Source of the DNA: Gautieria morchelliformis
Lineage: Eukaryota > Basidiomycota > Agaricomycetes > Gomphales > Gomphaceae
Assembly: GCA_015179125.1 (NCBI GenBank)
Contig: WHVA01000439.1
Location: forward strand, 1 to 64,000
Direction: 5' to 3'
Length of the DNA: 64,000 bases
Within the stretch, counting starts at the first letter, position 1. Each line of letters opens with the position of its first letter. Below are positions 1 to 11,309 of this stretch, piece after piece. The notes beneath the pieces are model-generated. The model made no database searches, was not told where the DNA came from, and saw only the letters and a list, made by a program, of their open reading frames with translations. The position numbers and the translations under genes are program-made.

Positions 1-1188
1 CTTCATGCTTGACTCCGGACGACACCCACGAATGGGCTTCGAACCACGCCAGGCAGAGTCCCGACTCGAGACAGTCAATGAGTTCCGAGACCGCATGGAC
101 TCCACCCTTTCGGAAGCCAAATCGGCCCTTGTGAAGGCCAAAGATGATATGGCAAGGTACTACAACCGACGCCGAGTTCCTGCCCCGGAGTACCAAATTG
201 GAGACAAGGTGTATTTAGATGCAAGTGACATCCACACCACACGCCCTTCGCAGAAGCTTGCCCACCGCTACCTGGGGCCCTTCACAGTGATGTGGAGGGT
301 TGGATGGAATGCATCCCGCCTCCGACTTCCGATGTCCATGGCCCGCCTCCACCCCGTCTTCAACCTGGTGAAGTTGCTCCCTGCCCTTGAGGACCCAATT
401 CCAGGTCGGAAGGCCCATCCGCCACCTCCACCGGAAATGGTAGATGGGGAAGAGCACTATGTGGTGGAACAGATCCTTGACAGCCAGTTTGTGCGAGGAC
501 GACTCCAATTCCTCGTGAAATGGGAAGGGTATGGGTATGAGGAGAATTCGTGGGTCCCGGAGCAAGATGCCTCCACTCTGGACAAACTCCGCGAGTTCTA
601 TAGGACACACCCTGGTGCCCCTCGCCGAATTCGCTCACTGGCATTTCAATCCCTCGTGTCCCGTGCTTTGAGGACGCAGCACGCTAGAGGGGGGGTGATG
701 TCAGGGGACACCCTGTTTGCCATTTCCAGTTCCGACTCCACACCCAGTTCCGACTCCATTTCCGACTCCGCTTCCGGTTCCGATTCCATCTCCGCCTCCG
801 CTTTCGGAAATGATTCCGCTTCCGGGAGAACTTCCACCAGTTCTGTTCGCTTTGCCAGTTCCACTCCAATTTCCGACTTCCGCTCTCGGAACAGTGTCGG
901 AAATCAAGCGACTCGCGTAATCGGTGGCATCAAGGGTCGATCAAGGGTCAGGGAGGTCAGGGGAATGCAGGGTTGATGGCGGGTGCCAAGTGTTGTCCCT
1001 GGCTGCGCAGCGTAGTATAATACGGGCTCGCTGACATTGGGGGTCCTTAGACTTTTCTCTTTGGATTTCCCCTTGTCAGGTGAGAATCCCCTCTCTTGTA
1101 TGCTCTGTTCATTTATACATACTTTGGATTTCCCCTTGTCAGTTGTGTGGTAGTGTGATCTCCACAACCAGCCAGGGTTGCCCTTACA
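1..1188 (+). mobile_element. Ty3/gypsy chromovirus, 3' end (integrase C-terminus, chromodomain, 3' LTR)
   Basis: The window opens inside the pol region of an LTR retrotransposon. The translated part reads as the C-terminal integrase segment (VYLDAS, KLAHRYLGPF, RLHPVFNLVKL) followed by a chromodomain at about 450-620 (YVVEQILDSQ, LVKWEGYGYEENSW), which places it among Ty3/gypsy chromoviruses. A G-rich polypurine tract (about 685-695) lies directly before the LTR at 699. The 5' part lies outside the window, so completeness and age cannot be judged. Unlike the other two Ty3/gypsy elements here, nothing separates the chromodomain from the LTR: there is no antisense unit in this one. A solo LTR of the same family sits at 20166-20652. 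Confidence 0.9.
699..1188 (+). repeat. 3' LTR of the chromovirus at the window start
   Basis: It begins TGTCAGGGGACA and ends GCCCTTACA, so it has TG...CA termini, about 490 bp. Its left third is a stretch of TTCCGACTCC-like direct repeats. Near-identical sequence recurs as a solo LTR at 20166-20652. Where the repeat ends is fixed by that second copy, whose flanks form a perfect target duplication. Confidence 0.9.
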
Positions 1189-1344
1189 CAGACATGGTTG
1201 CATACTGAATGTCTTACATCTATTTTTGGTCCCCCGATATTGTTATCTGTGATGTTCAAGAGTCACGTGAGACGCATTTAAAAGGTACATATGCTAAACC
1301 AATCAACAAGTTGTTGCCCACCACAGTCTTCATCGCCTAGCATC

Positions 1345-1405
1345 GTGCACTCTGAACCCACCAGTGGCAAATGTTACATTTGTCACTGGTGGGCTCAGAG
1401 TGCAT
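1345..1405. repeat. Long imperfect hairpin, arms about 29 bp
   Basis: The sequence starting GTGCACTCTGAACCCACCAG is followed after a loop of a few bases by its near-perfect reverse complement (about 26 of 29 positions pair). It could be a tiny MITE remnant or a hairpin RNA source; nothing in the sequence decides between these. It lies just upstream of the rds1-like pseudogene. Confidence 0.7.
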
Positions 1406-1423
1406 GTGCACAGTTGAACCAGT

Positions 1424-1837
1424 TGCGTCTTTCAATGACCTCGCTGTTCTCCTTTCGCATGTCTCGGTGTCTCAAGTACCTTGGCGCTGCTCACCTCATA
1501 TCTGACCCTCAAGTCCTGGAAGCCGCTGGCTCCATCCTGACGATTGAAGCTCGTCACCAAACGGTGCTCAACGTCCTGTCAGGCACCGGCACAGCCATCC
1601 CCGGGATGCAAGGTTTCGATATGGCCATGTCGCCAAGCGAGGTCCTGGCCATTGCTGGCAGTTTCATCTCTGGTTGTGGCACTGGTATCCTGTGTAAGTG
1701 CACTGTGTGACATCTATCAAGCATACTTAACGGCTTTTCTACAGCAAACATGGCCCTTACCCTAACCAACACCGGCACACCCAGTGCTGGTACCCTCCTG
1801 ACCTTCTCCTGGTCAGGCATGCCATCAGACACCACTG
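1424..1837 (+). pseudogene. rds1-like ferritin-fold protein, fragment
   Basis: The reading matches the fungal rds1/desiccation-related ferritin-like family: SFNDLAVLL, then YLGAAHLISDP, LEAAGSILTIEARHQTVLNV and SPSEVLAIAGSFISGC. A 51-bp GT-AG intron (1694-1744) separates this from the next exon, ALTLTNTGTPSAGTLLTFSW, which is the typical beta-rich tail of these proteins. The copy is broken: the frame shifts between SFNDLAVLLSHVSVSQ and YLGAAH, the N-terminal half is missing, and the reading stops resembling the family after MPSDTT, where a GTACGT donor-like site lies. Family members are secreted, stress-related proteins of unclear biochemistry. This is a decayed host-gene fragment, not an active gene. 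Confidence 0.75.
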
Positions 1838-2245
1838 TACGTCATGCATGTGTTGAAATGAACACCTCGGCTAACCATGACGAGGAATGGCAGAGGGTTT
1901 GCAATCATCATAGGACGGGCAGGAATAGAAAGAGTTGGAAGGAAGGGGCGAGGCTGATATGGATCAGGTGGAGTGAGGACGGCCTGGGTATGCGGAATTA
2001 ACGGGCAGCGAGTATGAAACATTTGGAATGGGCAACGTTGATATGTACCAGGCAAGATTGAGCAGATTTTTAAGACATTTGGACAGGGTTATATATGGCG
2101 GGAAGTGGCTCATGAAGAGCCGCTAGTATTGTCGATGAGAGCTGAATATTCAGGCTGCAGAAATGCTTAAGTATGGTCACCGAGATGTTGTGCGATAATA
2201 TATTATTGACGAGTTACGACATGTCACAGAGAGTTCTGCCAAACC

Positions 2246-2542
2246 TCAATGAAACGTTGTAGGTTTTTTAAGCCTAAATCGATTCGCGGAGGTTTCTTTG
2301 CTGGAGCTAACCACGCGATCTTGGTAAGCCATAGGCCAGTCTGTCTCAATATCCTCAGCTAAACATTTCAAAAACATTTCCCACCAGTAGTGGTGTAGTT
2401 CCACTCCGTCACGGAACGGAATCGAGACGGTTGTACAGCAATCATTGACGACTTCGACTCGGGCTGCGGCAAACATACCAATGATGGGTTTGCCAATGAA
2501 ATGCACTTGAAATACAGTGACAGGAACATCTTCTGCTTTCAA
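2246..2542 (-). CDS. Open reading frame of unknown function
   Basis: An uninterrupted stretch of 98 codons on the minus strand with balanced composition (VTVFQVHFIGKPIIGMF, VELHHYWWEMFLKCLAED, DWPMAYQDRVV). It begins at a TTG rather than an ATG, and a possible splice acceptor lies just upstream, so it may be the last exon of a decayed gene. I do not recognise a family. It sits between two host-gene fragments (rds1-like and peroxygenase), which fits a graveyard of gene pieces. Confidence 0.3.
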   Translation of the reverse strand: MKAEDVPVTVFQVHFIGKPIIGMFAAARVEVVNDCCTTVSIPFRDGVELHHYWWEMFLKCLAEDIETDWPMAYQDRVVSSSKETSANRFRLKKPTTFH

Positions 2543-2677
2543 ATTAGTGGGGCAATGCTAAGCCTGCCATAGTCCGCTACTCGGGATGAACTATTACTAT
2601 CATGGGCCCCTTGCGGACTCATGGTCACATATAAAAGGCTAGTGTGAAGTGAACTGTATCTACTGCATCAAACAATA

Positions 2678-3224
2678 ATGTTTCGTTTAACGACACTCCT
2701 CTCTGTGTCTCTGGCTGATGTTGCTGTATCCTTTCCGGCCCACCAGTCACTTGCTGGCCTCACCAGGGACAAGCTCGACCATATCCTCCCGTGTCTCGAA
2801 TATCGTAACCCTGAACAACCTCCTGCGCCGCTGAATGATACATCGGTAGAGCTGGTGAATGACGAGGATCGCCCCTGGCAGCCTCTGCGTGAGGGAGATA
2901 TACGTGGTGTGTGCCCCTGTCTAAACACCCTGGCCTCTCACGCAGTGAGCACAACCCACCACGATGTTTGTCTTCCAGAGTCCTAATGATCCTCCCTCAT
3001 AATGGCGTTGCAACTCGCGCCCAAATAATCTGCAGTCCAGGAAGGTGCGTACTTATTCTCAGTTCGCACCTAGCCAGCACTTCCAGTATTGATGTGCCGA
3101 ATTACAAGGCTTTAACATGGGCAATGATTTGGATATCTTCCTTACCTATGCGGCCTTCCTAGTTGATGGAAACCCCATCACGAATCTCATGAGCACTGGG
3201 GGGCATACCACTGAACGCCATTGA
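2678..3224 (+). pseudogene. Heme-thiolate peroxygenase (chloroperoxidase/UPO family), fragment A
   Basis: The first exon begins at ATG 2678 with a signal-peptide-like start (MFRLTTLLSVSLADVAVS) and then reads as the N-terminal half of the heme-haloperoxidase family: FPAHQSLAGLTRDKLDHILP, RPWQPLREGDIRG, VCPCLNTLASH. The cysteine that would ligate the heme is present, but the usual PCPGLN context is changed. Short introns follow (donor at 2945, and GTGCGT near 3043). A later exon (about 3117-3224) reads GNDLDIFLTYAAFLVDGNP, then ITNLMSTGG, and then ends. The reading phase is lost at the first intron and the C-terminal half, with the acid-base Glu region, is absent. These enzymes are secreted and oxygenate or halogenate small molecules using peroxide; this copy cannot. 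A second fragment of the same gene lies at 12614-13040. Confidence 0.8.
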
Positions 3225-3656
3225 CAATTATGTTTCCTTTGATGATGAAGAAAGGTTGGAAGACTTTGCACACACCATGGCAGCTGTGCATGCAACTGCT
3301 ACTAGCTCTACATGAGCGTGAATTAATCATTTGGTAGTATAAGCCAGCATGGTAATCCAATACTGCTAGTAGTACTAGCAATAATAACAATATCTTGCTC
3401 AAATGTTCGCTTGAATTATTTAAAGTGATATTATTATTAAGCTTCCTGTTCCGGTGTATACTGCTAGTATGCTGTCCATACGATATATACACTATGTACA
3501 CTCTAGTAATAATTTACAAGGTTTGGCATCTATGTATGGCATATACTGTATATATGGTAGATACGGGATGTACAATATAGCAATCCCAGATCAGCTATAC
3601 TGTACATACATTAGGGGGGGTCTGCAGTGTCTCAGACAGGGGCTCACGTAGCCATG
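3225..3656. other. No gene seen; AT-rich spacer
   Basis: AT-rich sequence with runs of TATA and CTAGTA between the peroxygenase fragment and the first LTR. The overlapping short ORFs have no recognisable protein character. Confidence 0.5.
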
Positions 3657-4472
3657 TGTCATGACCTGTCTATTTCTCTTACCCCACTGTCTCTATGCTC
3701 CCTCTCATCACTCCCTAGCATCTTCGCCAGAGTTCGCCACACCCACCGACCACTCCCCCTCTACGTCCACTCTACCCACTGTTCGCCCCATTCTCCGAAC
3801 CACCATTCACTGCTCGCGCATTTCGCCAGAAGGCACGCCATCAAATACGATCAATACCATTCACCCGGCATGATGGTTCATCATTAACCCCATCATCTTC
3901 TTAATCCAACCCCATTGGGTGTTCGTATGGCCAAAGTGTGTTCGCAGGACGTCCCTTCCATAGGTCGTGCGGGATCAACCCAGTAAAAGAAGAGTCCATG
4001 CAGGGTAGCATGTATGCGGGTCCCAAGACATGGTTTTGTCCATAAGTGTCTTCTCCACCTTTATTTTCCGTCGTTTCATGTCCGCATTCTTCCCTCACTC
4101 TACTGTATGTTTATTCCATCTACTTGGTATCATGACTGCGCACCCCTATCCGACCCTGACTCATGACGGCCTCTTTCCTATTCACTGATACCTTCTGAGC
4201 ATTCGATATAAGTAGTTTACATTCGCATGTATATTCCCCAGTTCAATTATCATACGTCGTCTATCTTGTGCAAACTTGACCTCGCTGTGATCATCGTCTT
4301 GAGCCTTCTCTTGGAGATTTCTATCTTCGACCAGCAGAGGACTTAGGCATCACTGGTGAGTTCTCATACTTCATCTTTGTTACCTTAGCCTTCGAACTAC
4401 TTTCTGTGCTGTTGGCAAAGGGCTCCAAAGGAGCACCTTCGCCGGCGAAGGGATTGTCAAGACTTAGACAGC
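3657..4472 (+). repeat. Partial LTR in front of the Ty3/gypsy element
   Basis: It starts TGTCATGACCTGTC, the same start as the 3' LTR at 11522, and follows that LTR closely up to about the GACTTAGACAGC stretch, where a second, complete LTR begins at 4473. By eye this partial copy is more similar to the 3' LTR at 11522 than the adjacent complete 5' LTR is, so the element is a mosaic rather than a simple insertion product. Confidence 0.8.
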
Positions 4473-5512
4473 TGTCACAACCGGTTTATTTCTCCCACCG
4501 CGCTACCTCTGTGTTCCCCCTCATCACTCCCTAGCATCTTTGCCAGAGTTTGCCGCACCTACCGACCACTTCCCCTCTACGTCCACTCTACCCGCTGTTC
4601 GCCCTTCCTTGCATTTCGCTGAATGGCTATTCGCTGCTCACATCATTCACCAGCAGGCACACCATCAAATACGATCGATACCATTCACCCGGCATGATGG
4701 TTCATCATTAACCCCATCGTCTTCTTAATCCAACCCCATTGGGCGTTCGTATGGTCAAAGTGTGTTCGCAGGACATCCCTTCCATAGGTTGTGCTGGATT
4801 AACCCAGTAGACCAAGAGTCCGTGCAGGGTAGAATGTATGCGGGTCCCAAGACATGGTTTTGTCCATAAGTGTCTTCGCCACCTTTATTTTCTGTCATTT
4901 CATGTCCGCATTCTTCCCTCACTCTACTGTATGTTTATTCCATCTACTTGGTATCATGACTGCGCACCCCTATCCGACCCTGACTTGTGACAGCCTCTTT
5001 CCTATTCGCTGATACCTTACGAGCATTCGATATAAGTAGTTTACATTTGCATGTATATTCCCCAATTCAATTATCATACGTCGTTCATCTTGTGCAGCTT
5101 TGACCTCGCCGTAGTCATCGTCTTAAGCCTTCTCTTGAAGATTTCCATCTTCGACTAGCAGAGGACTTAGGCATCACTGGTGAGTTCTCATACTTCATCT
5201 TCGTTACCTTAGCCTTCGAACCATTTTCTGTGCTGTTGGCAAAGCGCTCCGAAGAAGCACCTTCACCAGCGAAGGGATTGTCGAGACTTAGACAGCCCTT
5301 CCATGAGACCTTGCACGTTACATCGTCAAGAGCCACGGGCTATTTCGCTACGACTGTAGATAGGGTGAGCCAGGTTTAGGCAAACCCTCTTACCTTGTGA
5401 ACATTCATTGGTTCACCTATTCTCCGAACGGCATACTTATTCGCACAAGTTATTCAGGCATTCGCTGTGTTCACTAATACACGATATTAACGCCTAAAAA
5501 CCAATCGTGACA
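4473..5512 (+). repeat. 5' LTR of the Ty3/gypsy element
   Basis: Begins TGTCACAACCGG and ends CCAATCGTGACA, about 1040 bp. It carries the same landmarks as the other copies: the CATTCGATATAAGTAG stretch (a TATA-like site near 5030) and the terminal TTAACGCCTAAAAACCAATC. Reverse-oriented copies of this LTR lie at 48404-49436 and 50785-51688. Confidence 0.85.
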
Positions 5513-5965
5513 GTACGTTGGGTGCATTTATGCGCCTGCACCAAAATCAAGCATAATATATTCTATTTACTGTATGGTGTTTCAATCTCTTCTCACATTG
5601 TTCTTGTACCATGCATTCATTTCTCTGTTTATTTTCGAAATTTTCCAGTCACTCTCTACCTCTCCATTCCATTTTGTTATTTCTGTTTTCACAAGCGGCT
5701 GCACCCAGCGGAGTCTGAAATGACTTCAACGCGCGAGCTCTTGGGCGCTAAAGAGCCCGGTAGTAGTACATGCACAGTGAGACAGATTTCCCCTCTCTCA
5801 GTGACAACTAAATTCACTGAGAGAGGCACGTAAATTAGTCTAGTGTTCTTTCGATTTATTGACCTAGAAATCCTCTGTAGTGAATTAATTTCTAGGTAGT
5901 GTCTAATATATTTACAGTGACAACTAAATTCACTGAGAGAGTGAATTAATTTCTAGTCTATTCTT
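5513..5965 (+). other. Untranslated leader of the Ty3/gypsy element
   Basis: Non-coding stretch between LTR and pol. It contains two copies of a short hairpin-forming unit, CTCTCAGTG ... CACTGAGAG around 5794-5825 and a related one at 5917-5942. The same leader, in reverse orientation and next to an LTR, recurs at 47881-48403 inside the hAT element, so it is an authentic part of the family. No obvious primer-binding site of the TGGTATCAGAGC type follows this LTR. Confidence 0.7.
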
Positions 5966-8900
5966 TTGAGCAACAAGTCCATACCTACTGCCTATAATTC
6001 CTGTCCACTACACAGTATAATTGAACTAACAGCTACAGTCAAAAGCATTCATTCCACCCATTCATCACCTGTTTTTTTTTACGCACACCCCACACCACAT
6101 CTATTCGTGGGACAGCCTTACCGTTTCGGTCACCTTCCCCCGCACCGAACATTTTCTCAGACTCCCGTCTCACTCGGCGGGCCTGCCCTATTCCCCTTCG
6201 CGGGAGAGCCTTACCCCTTCATGGGTCGCCCTTCCCCATACCAATCTTTCACACAGCTTTCTGCCCTACTTGGCGGACCTGGGCCTTCTCTCTCATTAGA
6301 CTCTGACTCGTTTTCCACAACTCTTACCCATGCCTGTTTTATCCCTTCGAATAACAACCCTATCAACTCTGTACCACCAACGTGCTTATTCGCCTCTATT
6401 AGCTCTCATTCCGATTCGTCCTTCATCATCCATGTACACCTTCCCGGTCTCTCTAGCTCAATCCCCACCCTCATCGACTCTGGCGCCACTTCCAATTTCA
6501 TTGATAGCTCCTTTTCCTGCCGTCCTGGTTTCGTATGTACATCGCTCCGTTCACCTATCGCTCTCTCGCTTTTCGACGGGAAGCCAGCCACTGCTGGTTT
6601 CATTCACAAATACCTAGATACTAGTCTCACTTTCAGTGACTCCTCTTCGCAGGACATTTCGCTACTTGTCACAAAGTTACACCCTTCAGCCGCGATCGTT
6701 CTTGGGCTTCCATGGCTTCGCTCTACGAAACCCACTATCGATTGGGGCTCCCTCTCAATCACCTTTCCTTCCAACCCCAATTCTATGCTTCCACGAATGA
6801 CAGTTGCTATGGCCTGTACGATGATTTCCCCGCCGGCTATATTTGACAGTATCCCCAAACTCCACACTGCATCGATGACATTGCCACCGCCAGTTCCTGG
6901 TTCACATTCGTCCCCGCCATCCTTGGGTTATGTCCGGAACGCGGCGATTGGACCACTCTCCTACATCCCGGTCCTTCCACCGGACGTTGCTTCTTCGCCC
7001 ACTCCTATTCCGAATCTTTCTGGTTACGAACAGACGTTCGACGTGGATGGCGAACCCTTACTTCTCTCAACCAAGCCGATCGAGAATCACTCCTTTGAGT
7101 CCTCTATATCGCTTCCTAACAATCTCATTCGTCCATTTTCAGTCACAAAAGAATGCATAATGGAAACCGAACCTATTCGACCAAAAACAGAGCCCATTCC
7201 GAGTCATTCTCACCCCTGTACACCATGTACAGAATCGCTGATCAACAACCACCTCCCATTCCATTCTTCACCTCCTGATCCACCTCCGACGAGGAGGGCA
7301 ACACTGCATATAAGCCTAATCAGCGCGGCCACCTTCGAGCTAATCATGAAACTTGGCGAAGAAGAAACCTTCATGTTAAACATGCACCCTTCCATTCCTG
7401 AGCCGACTTCGCTTCGCGCTGTAGGCAACGCACCAGCCCCGACCACACTCCTCCACGAAAACCCTCTACCGAAGGACGAGTTAGAGATGTTCAGGGCTGT
7501 GGTACCAGAGGAGTACCATGACTTCTTCGATATCTTTTCACGTGCTAAAGCCAAAAACCTTCCCCCACATCGTTCCTACGATCACACCATCGAGATCGAG
7601 AATGATGGCACACCACCTCACGGTCCCATATACCCACTCTCGAACAGCGAATTAGAAGCGCTCCGCGAATATCTCGACGACATGCTTGGCAAGGGATTTA
7701 TCCGCTCCTCTCAATCACCTGGTGGCGCCCCTGTTGTGTTCGCGAAAAAGAAGGATGGTACACTACGAATGTGTGTGGACTATTGAGGGTTGAATCGTAT
7801 CACGCAAAAAAACAAGTACCCTATCCCACTGATTCCGAGTCTTATTGACCAACTCAAAAGCACGAACGTCTATACGAAATTCGACCTTCGCGCCAGGTTC
7901 AATAATGTTCGGATCGCCTCTGGCCAAGAGTGGAAGACAGCCTTCCGAACTCGATATAGGTCCTTTGAATACCTCATCATGCCGTTCGGTTAACAAACGC
8001 TCCGGCGACGTTCCAGCACTTCATGAATGATATCTTCCAGGACATGGCTGATGTCTTCGTTGTAGTCTACCTCGATGACATCCTTATCTTCTCAAAGAAC
8101 AGGAAGGATCACTTGGAACATGTCCGAATTGTCCTCGCCCGTCTTCGGAAGCATAACCTCTTCATAAAGCCAGAGAAATGCCTCTTCCATTCGAACTGGG
8201 TTGAGTTTCTCGGATTCATCATCTCTCCTGCTGGGGTCTCTATGGACATCAAAAAGACAGCTGCAATCATAAAGTGGCCCGTACCGATGAATGTTCGCGA
8301 AGTCCAATCGTTCCTAGGCTTTGCGAACTTCTACAGAAGATTCATCATTTCGTTCTCAGACATTGTCCTACCACTCACTCGCCTGACCAGAAAGGATACT
8401 CCATTTGCCTGGGACGCGAAGCAGCAGGAGGCTTTCAAAGCACTCAAGGCCACGTTCTCACAGGCCCCAGTCCTCATCCACTTCGACCCGAGTAACCCAA
8501 TCGTCATCAAGACAGATGCCTCCGACTACGCCATCGTTGCCATCATCTCCCAGATCACCCCCTCCGATGGTGATATCCACCCAATCGCCTTCTATTCGCG
8601 AGGAATGGCACCTGCCGAAATGAACTATGAGATCTATGACAAGGAGCTACTCGCCATCTTTTGTGCCTTCAAGCAATGGTGAAACTACCTCGAAGGGGCA
8701 TCCCACATCATCCTCGTCCTCTCCGACCACAAAAACCTTGAGTACTTCGCAACTACAAAGCAGCTGACCCGACGACAGGTTTGATGGTCCGAACACCTGT
8801 CAGGGTTTAACTACATCATTCGCTACCGAGCGGGGCGACTTGGCACAAAGCCGGATGCATTGACCTGTCGGGGCAACGTGTACCCTAAAGGGGGGGATGG

Positions 8901-10461
8901 TGCTTACGCATTGGTGAATCCCCACAACTTCCAGTCAATGTTTAAAACCAGGCAACTCATTCGCGCCATCATCCTTGACTCTGCATCACTGTTGACATCC
9001 ATCCAACAGGGCCAGTTGACCGATCCCTCGTCCTCAGCCCACATCACCCGTCTTCAGTCTCAGTCGATAATGGTCCTCCTTCCGAACACGAAGCCAGACC
9101 CTTGGTCACTTGGAGAGGATGGCAAAACGCTGTTGTACAAACAGCGAACATATGTCCCCGATCATAATGATATTCGCTTGGACATCCTTCGCTCGCTGCA
9201 TGATCAGCAGTTAGCAGGCCACCCAGGGATCAGCAAAACAATGAAGAACATTTGGAGACAGTATCATTGGCCGAACATGTCCACCTTCGTCACCAACTAC
9301 ATCGGCTCCTGTTCCAAGTGTCGCCACGCAAAATCCATTCATCACAAACCTTTCGGTCCGCTTCGCTTTCTGCCCATCAGCCAGCGACCTTGGGATTCGA
9401 TCTCCATGGACTTCATCGAGGGACTCCCACCATCGGATGGACACGATATGATCCTCGTCATTGTTGACAGGCTAACGAAGATGGCTCTATTCATTCCGAC
9501 ATTCTCAGACATCGATTCAGGAGACGTCACCATGCTCTTCCTGCGCCACGTATTCGCTAAACACGGTAGCCCCAGCGACATCATCTCCGATCGAGGGAAG
9601 CACTTCACATCTCGATTCTGGACCTCTCTCTGTGAAATCCTCGGCATCAGGGGTAATCTTTCTACAGCCTACCACCCCCAAACCGATGGACAGACTGAAC
9701 GATTAAACCAGATTCTCAAGCAGTATCTCCAAGTCTATATCAACTACCAGCAGGACGATTGGGTTGACCTTTTGACTCTCGCCGAATTCGCCTACAACAA
9801 CACAGCCGATTCGGCGACCCAGGTCACACCCTTCTTCGCTAACAAGGGTTTCCATCCAAAGCTCGAAGTATCGCTCACTTCGGTCGCTTCCGAGGACGCT
9901 TATCGCCAGTCGGCAGACCTCAAGGACCTTCACCAATACCTTCGAGATCAAATCAAGAAATCAATTATCCAGTACACTTCGGCCACAACCAGTCGCCACA
10001 TTCCGATCCCTGAGTTTCACGTCGGCAACAGAGTATGGCTCGACTTGCGAAATATTCGCACAAAACGACCTTCGAAGAAGCTTGACCACCGAAGACTTGG
10101 CCCATATCCTATCACGGCTAAAATATCTTCTCATGCGTTTCGCTTAGGCTTACCACTGGACCTTCGCCAGATCCACCCTGTGTTTCATGTATCCCTTCTC
10201 GAACCCCCCACGACATCTACCATCCCAGGTCAATATGCAGACCCCCCACCGCCTATCGAAATTGACTCCGCTGACGAGTACGAGATCAGGAAGATCCTTG
10301 ATAGTTGCATTCGCCGGAGGCGATTGGAATACCTAGTGGAGTGGAAGGGATACGAACACACTCCCAACGCTACGTCTTGGGAACCCTCTTCGAATGTTAC
10401 TAATTCTGCTCACAGACTCGCCGAATTTCACGTGAAGTACCCCCAGAAACCCAAGGCTTAG
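5966..10461 (+). pseudogene. pol: Broken pol: protease, RT, RNase H, integrase, chromodomain
   Basis: Domain landmarks in order: a proline/serine-rich N-terminal extension with no nucleocapsid knuckle; aspartic protease (LIDSGATSNFID near 6470, GLPWL near 6705); reverse transcriptase from about 7550 (KKKDGTLRMCVDY, then VVYLDDILIFS near 8060); RNase H from about 8500 (IKTDASDYA, EMNYEIYDKELLAI); integrase from about 9180 with an HHCC finger (HPGISKT ... CSKCRHAK), catalytic-core landmarks MDFIEGLP, SDRGKHF and TDGQTERLNQ; and a C-terminal chromodomain at about 10279-10440 (YEIRKILDS, YLVEWKGYE). The domain order and the chromodomain assign it to Ty3/gypsy chromoviruses. The region is a fossil with a handful of interruptions. 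It is followed tail-to-tail by an antisense unit. Confidence 0.9.
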
Positions 10462-10566
10462 ATGTTTACCAAACCCCAAGAAAACGACACTCTGTTCACA
10501 AATTCTACCTATAGATTCAACTCCCTTAATTAATCTCCTCTCAATCCTCACCCAACTCCCTTCGAC

Positions 10567-11309
10567 TCATTCTACACCTGCAACCGACGCCTCTTCAGAC
10601 GCTCCGAGCTCCCTATCAACCTCTTCGCCCGCCCCTCGATGGCTAGTAAGGGTACTCGAGGGTTGTGCATCATGCTTGGACATCGTCCTGACCATACCCC
10701 TTGCTATCCATGCCCTCTTACCTTCCCCATCAGGAGTGAAGCAGATGCGCAGTCGCCTCACTGTGACAGGCTCTGCAGCTTTCGCCGACCCAGGCATACC
10801 ACCGGCCGACTGCGAATCAGAGTAGGGGACTTCGCCGAATGCATCACCGAGTTAGCATAGTCGTCACAAGAATACATGAGAAAAGCCATACCTTCCGGGT
10901 CCTTCCTAGTCACCTCCCTTCCTTCGCACCCCTTTGACGTCAGCGTAAAGATCGGAGCCAGAGTCGAATTGATATCCGCTTCTGCAGGTACCAGTTCCAA
11001 CGTCGATGCCAAACTTTCTAACCACACCCTCGCTTTTTGGATCTCCTTCGCCAGCTTGTCTACTTCGGACGGTCTTTTGAACGTTTGGTCGACCACTTCC
11101 TCGGCCTGCAGCATTTCCGAACTCTACCTAGAGCTCATCATTGAGCGAACGAAAGCTAATAAAGAAAAAAGGCCGGTACTCACTTGAACTCCTGCCGCAT
11201 CGACCAACCACTGCTCCACATCCCCTCGCGACTCTCCCCGAAGCTCCGGCCTAACCCTCGACATGACCTGCAATCGATGGAGGAGAACTGAGTGTCCAGG
11301 TGTCGTCAT
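10567..11309 (-). CDS. Antisense gene-like unit inside the retroelement
   Basis: Between the end of pol and the 3' LTR, the minus strand holds three open blocks (about 11309-11183, 11125-10880 and 10820-10567) separated by canonical short GT-AG introns; GTGAGT follows the first block and a CTAAC-type branch site precedes the last. The blocks show protein-like composition: MTTPGHSVLLHRLQVMSR and DVEQWLVDAAGVQ; a charged helical stretch (LQAEEVVDQTFKRPSEVDKL, AKEIQKARVWLESLASTLEL); then a basic C-terminal part (TVRRLRICFTPDGEGKRAW). I do not recognise the family. It ends about 105 bp from the end of pol, tail-to-tail, and starts near the LTR, from which it could be transcribed. It might be a captured host gene or an accessory gene of the retroelement. 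The splice calls are inference. Confidence 0.5.

Noticed and set aside
621-976. Continuation of the pol reading frame through the LTR at 699
   Set aside because: The frame runs on into Ser/Asp repeats only because the LTR has TTCCGACTCC repeats; the LTR copy at 20166 shows this is LTR sequence, so it is not a new protein domain.
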